Shown here one piece after another: positions 5,780 through 6,608 of a stretch of 6,608 bases of DNA. The stretch comes from Spirochaetales bacterium. GTDB taxonomy: Bacteria; Spirochaetota; Spirochaetia; DSM-16054; Sediminispirochaetaceae. Below the pieces are notes generated by a model that ran no database searches, was not told where the DNA came from, and saw only the letters and a list, made by a program, of their open reading frames with translations. Position numbers and translations under genes: made by a program. Where the stretch lies: NCBI GenBank assembly GCA_021767325.1, contig JAASTM010000135.1:1-6608 (forward strand), given 5' to 3'. Each line of letters starts with the position of its first letter. The first letter of the stretch is position 1.

Positions 5780-6436
5780 ATGTCATTAGCCGGTTTCATT
5801 ACACCCAGACGTACGGTAATACTGGATTCAAAGAACAAACGCGATACTCTGGAAGAGCTACTGAGCTGTATTGAAGATGATGTCCCGGAACTGAACAAAG
5901 CAGGGATTCTCAAGCGAATACTCGAACGAGAGAAGAATATCACCTCGTATATGGGGTCGGGAATAGCGATTCCCCACGTCGTAATGGATACCTACGAATC
6001 GACTTATATCGCGGTAGGACTCAGCAAACCGGGTATAAAATGGGACCCGGCCAAGCAGGAGCTCGTCCACCTGGTCATTCTGATGATAGGCGGGCCTCGG
6101 GAACATCTGCAGATACTAAGTGAAGTAGCCTCCCAGTTGAAAGACGGGGAGCTGTACACCCGTCTGCTGGCTTCCACCAGCCAGGAGGACCTGTACGCCC
6201 GGATATCTAATCCCTCCAGCCGGGCTATCCAGAGCCGTTTCCACCGTGGACAGGAGATTACCGGAGCCAGTTTTCGCAAAGGTGTTGAACTCGCCGGGGA
6301 GTTAGACGGGGCTCAAATACTCCTGCACGCCGATGCTTTTGAAACTGCCGAACAGGTACAAAGCGTTATCGGTACGCAGGAAGTACTGATAGTTACCCAC
6401 AAGCTCGATCTCTACACCGACTGCAATCGTATCTGA
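5780..6436 (+). CDS. PTS EIIA (fructose/Ntr type) domain fused to a diadenylate cyclase (DAC/DisA_N) domain, 5' part up to the frameshift
   Basis: 218 codons are read before TGA at 6434-6436. Residues 1 to about 148 form a PTS_EIIA type-2 domain: ITPRRTVILDSKNKRDTLEEL near the start, the phosphorylation-site motif GSGIAIPHV with H66 as the expected phospho-acceptor, VHLVILMIGGPREHLQILSEVASQL (96-120), then LYTRLLASTSQEDLYARI. A linker follows (about 149-180), then an alpha/beta segment DGAQILLHADAFE and EVLIVTHKLDLYTDCNRI that leads into a DAC domain, whose next part is found in another frame after the stop. The ATG is supported by the G-rich RBS 6 nt upstream and an in-frame stop at 5762-5764. 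DAC proteins make cyclic di-AMP from two ATP; EIIA domains pass phosphate from HPr-like carriers. A regulatory coupling of the two is inferred. No membrane segment is visible, so it is cytosolic. Confidence 0.85.
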   Translation: MSLAGFITPRRTVILDSKNKRDTLEELLSCIEDDVPELNKAGILKRILEREKNITSYMGSGIAIPHVVMDTYESTYIAVGLSKPGIKWDPAKQELVHLVILMIGGPREHLQILSEVASQLKDGELYTRLLASTSQEDLYARISNPSSRAIQSRFHRGQEITGASFRKGVELAGELDGAQILLHADAFETAEQVQSVIGTQEVLIVTHKLDLYTDCNRI

Positions 6437-6608
6437 CCCGGATTTTACAGATTGCCGGTGAACTGGCAGCGGAAGGACGTGAAGGCCATGCGGTAGGCAC
6501 TCTGTTCGTGTTCGGCGACCACTCCAATGTAGTAACATACATCCGTCAGATGATTGCAAATCCCTTTGCAGGTTTAAAGGAGGCCGACCGGAATATTCTC
6601 GATCCGAA
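6437..6608 (+). pseudogene. Continuation of the diadenylate cyclase domain in the -1 frame (frameshifted, cut by the right edge)
   Basis: From CTG at 6433 onward this frame reads LTRILQIAGELAAEGREG, then HAVGTLFVFGDHSNVV, then IANPFAGLKEADRNILDP up to the edge. This is the conserved DAC/DisA_N sequence: 'EGREG', 'GTlFVfGD', 'NPF.G..e..RNIlDP'. The catalytic DGA and RHR motifs normally follow and are beyond the window. No ATG lies near its beginning and the frame is open upstream only from 6343, where the peptide is not DAC-like. It is therefore the same gene as the EIIA frame with one base missing around 6421-6434, not a separate gene. It may be a true mutation, an assembly error or, less likely, programmed recoding. 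Confidence 0.8.

Noticed and set aside
5858..6279. Minus-strand open frames within the EIIA domain
   Set aside because: Both are antisense shadows; the plus strand carries the conserved EIIA motifs.
6302..6559. 85-residue minus-strand frame spanning the frameshift region
   Set aside because: The plus strand encodes conserved DAC motifs across this stretch, and the minus frame shows no motif or RBS.

Overview
The window looks like chromosomal DNA from a free-living, motile bacterium, most likely a spirochaete of the Spirochaeta/Treponema group. This is an inference from three things: a secreted protein whose signal peptide ends in the 'VFAGGKQE' style common in spirochaetes, a chemoreceptor tip with the '[28 protein letters not shown]' spacing, and mid-range GC in the genes with AT-rich spacers. 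No rRNA, tRNA, CRISPR array or insertion sequence was seen.

Layout from left to right: (1) minus strand, cut by the left edge, a secreted SurA/PrsA-like foldase, preceded by a leader that can fold as a terminator or an alternative hairpin; (2) plus strand, a full-length transmembrane chemoreceptor, divergent from the foldase across an AT-rich 285-bp spacer that holds a 20-bp imperfect direct repeat; (3) plus strand, a YqgE/AlgH (UPF0301) protein 43 bp further on, with its own promoter placed so that the mRNA may be leaderless; (4) minus strand, a nitroreductase that converges on yqgE with only 3 bp between stop codons; (5) minus strand, a 130-residue single-pass membrane protein of unknown function, read from a GTG start with a strong ribosome binding site; (6) plus strand and divergent from it, an 86-residue unknown helical protein with a strong promoter and RBS; (7) a strong hairpin between convergent genes; (8) minus strand, a short-chain dehydrogenase/reductase; (9) plus strand, divergent from the dehydrogenase, a PTS EIIA (fructose/Ntr type) domain fused to the beginning of a diadenylate cyclase (DAC/DisA_N) domain. 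That last reading frame is broken by an apparent one-base loss near 6421-6434, and the gene runs off the right edge.

The genes do not form one pathway: they are mostly single-gene or two-gene units with alternating strands. The most notable item is the EIIA-DAC fusion, which would connect phosphotransferase status to cyclic di-AMP synthesis if the gene is intact. The clearest regulatory features are the candidate attenuator upstream of the foldase and a recurring promoter layout (-35, 17-bp spacer, -10) that puts the predicted transcription start within about 0-20 nt of the start codon.
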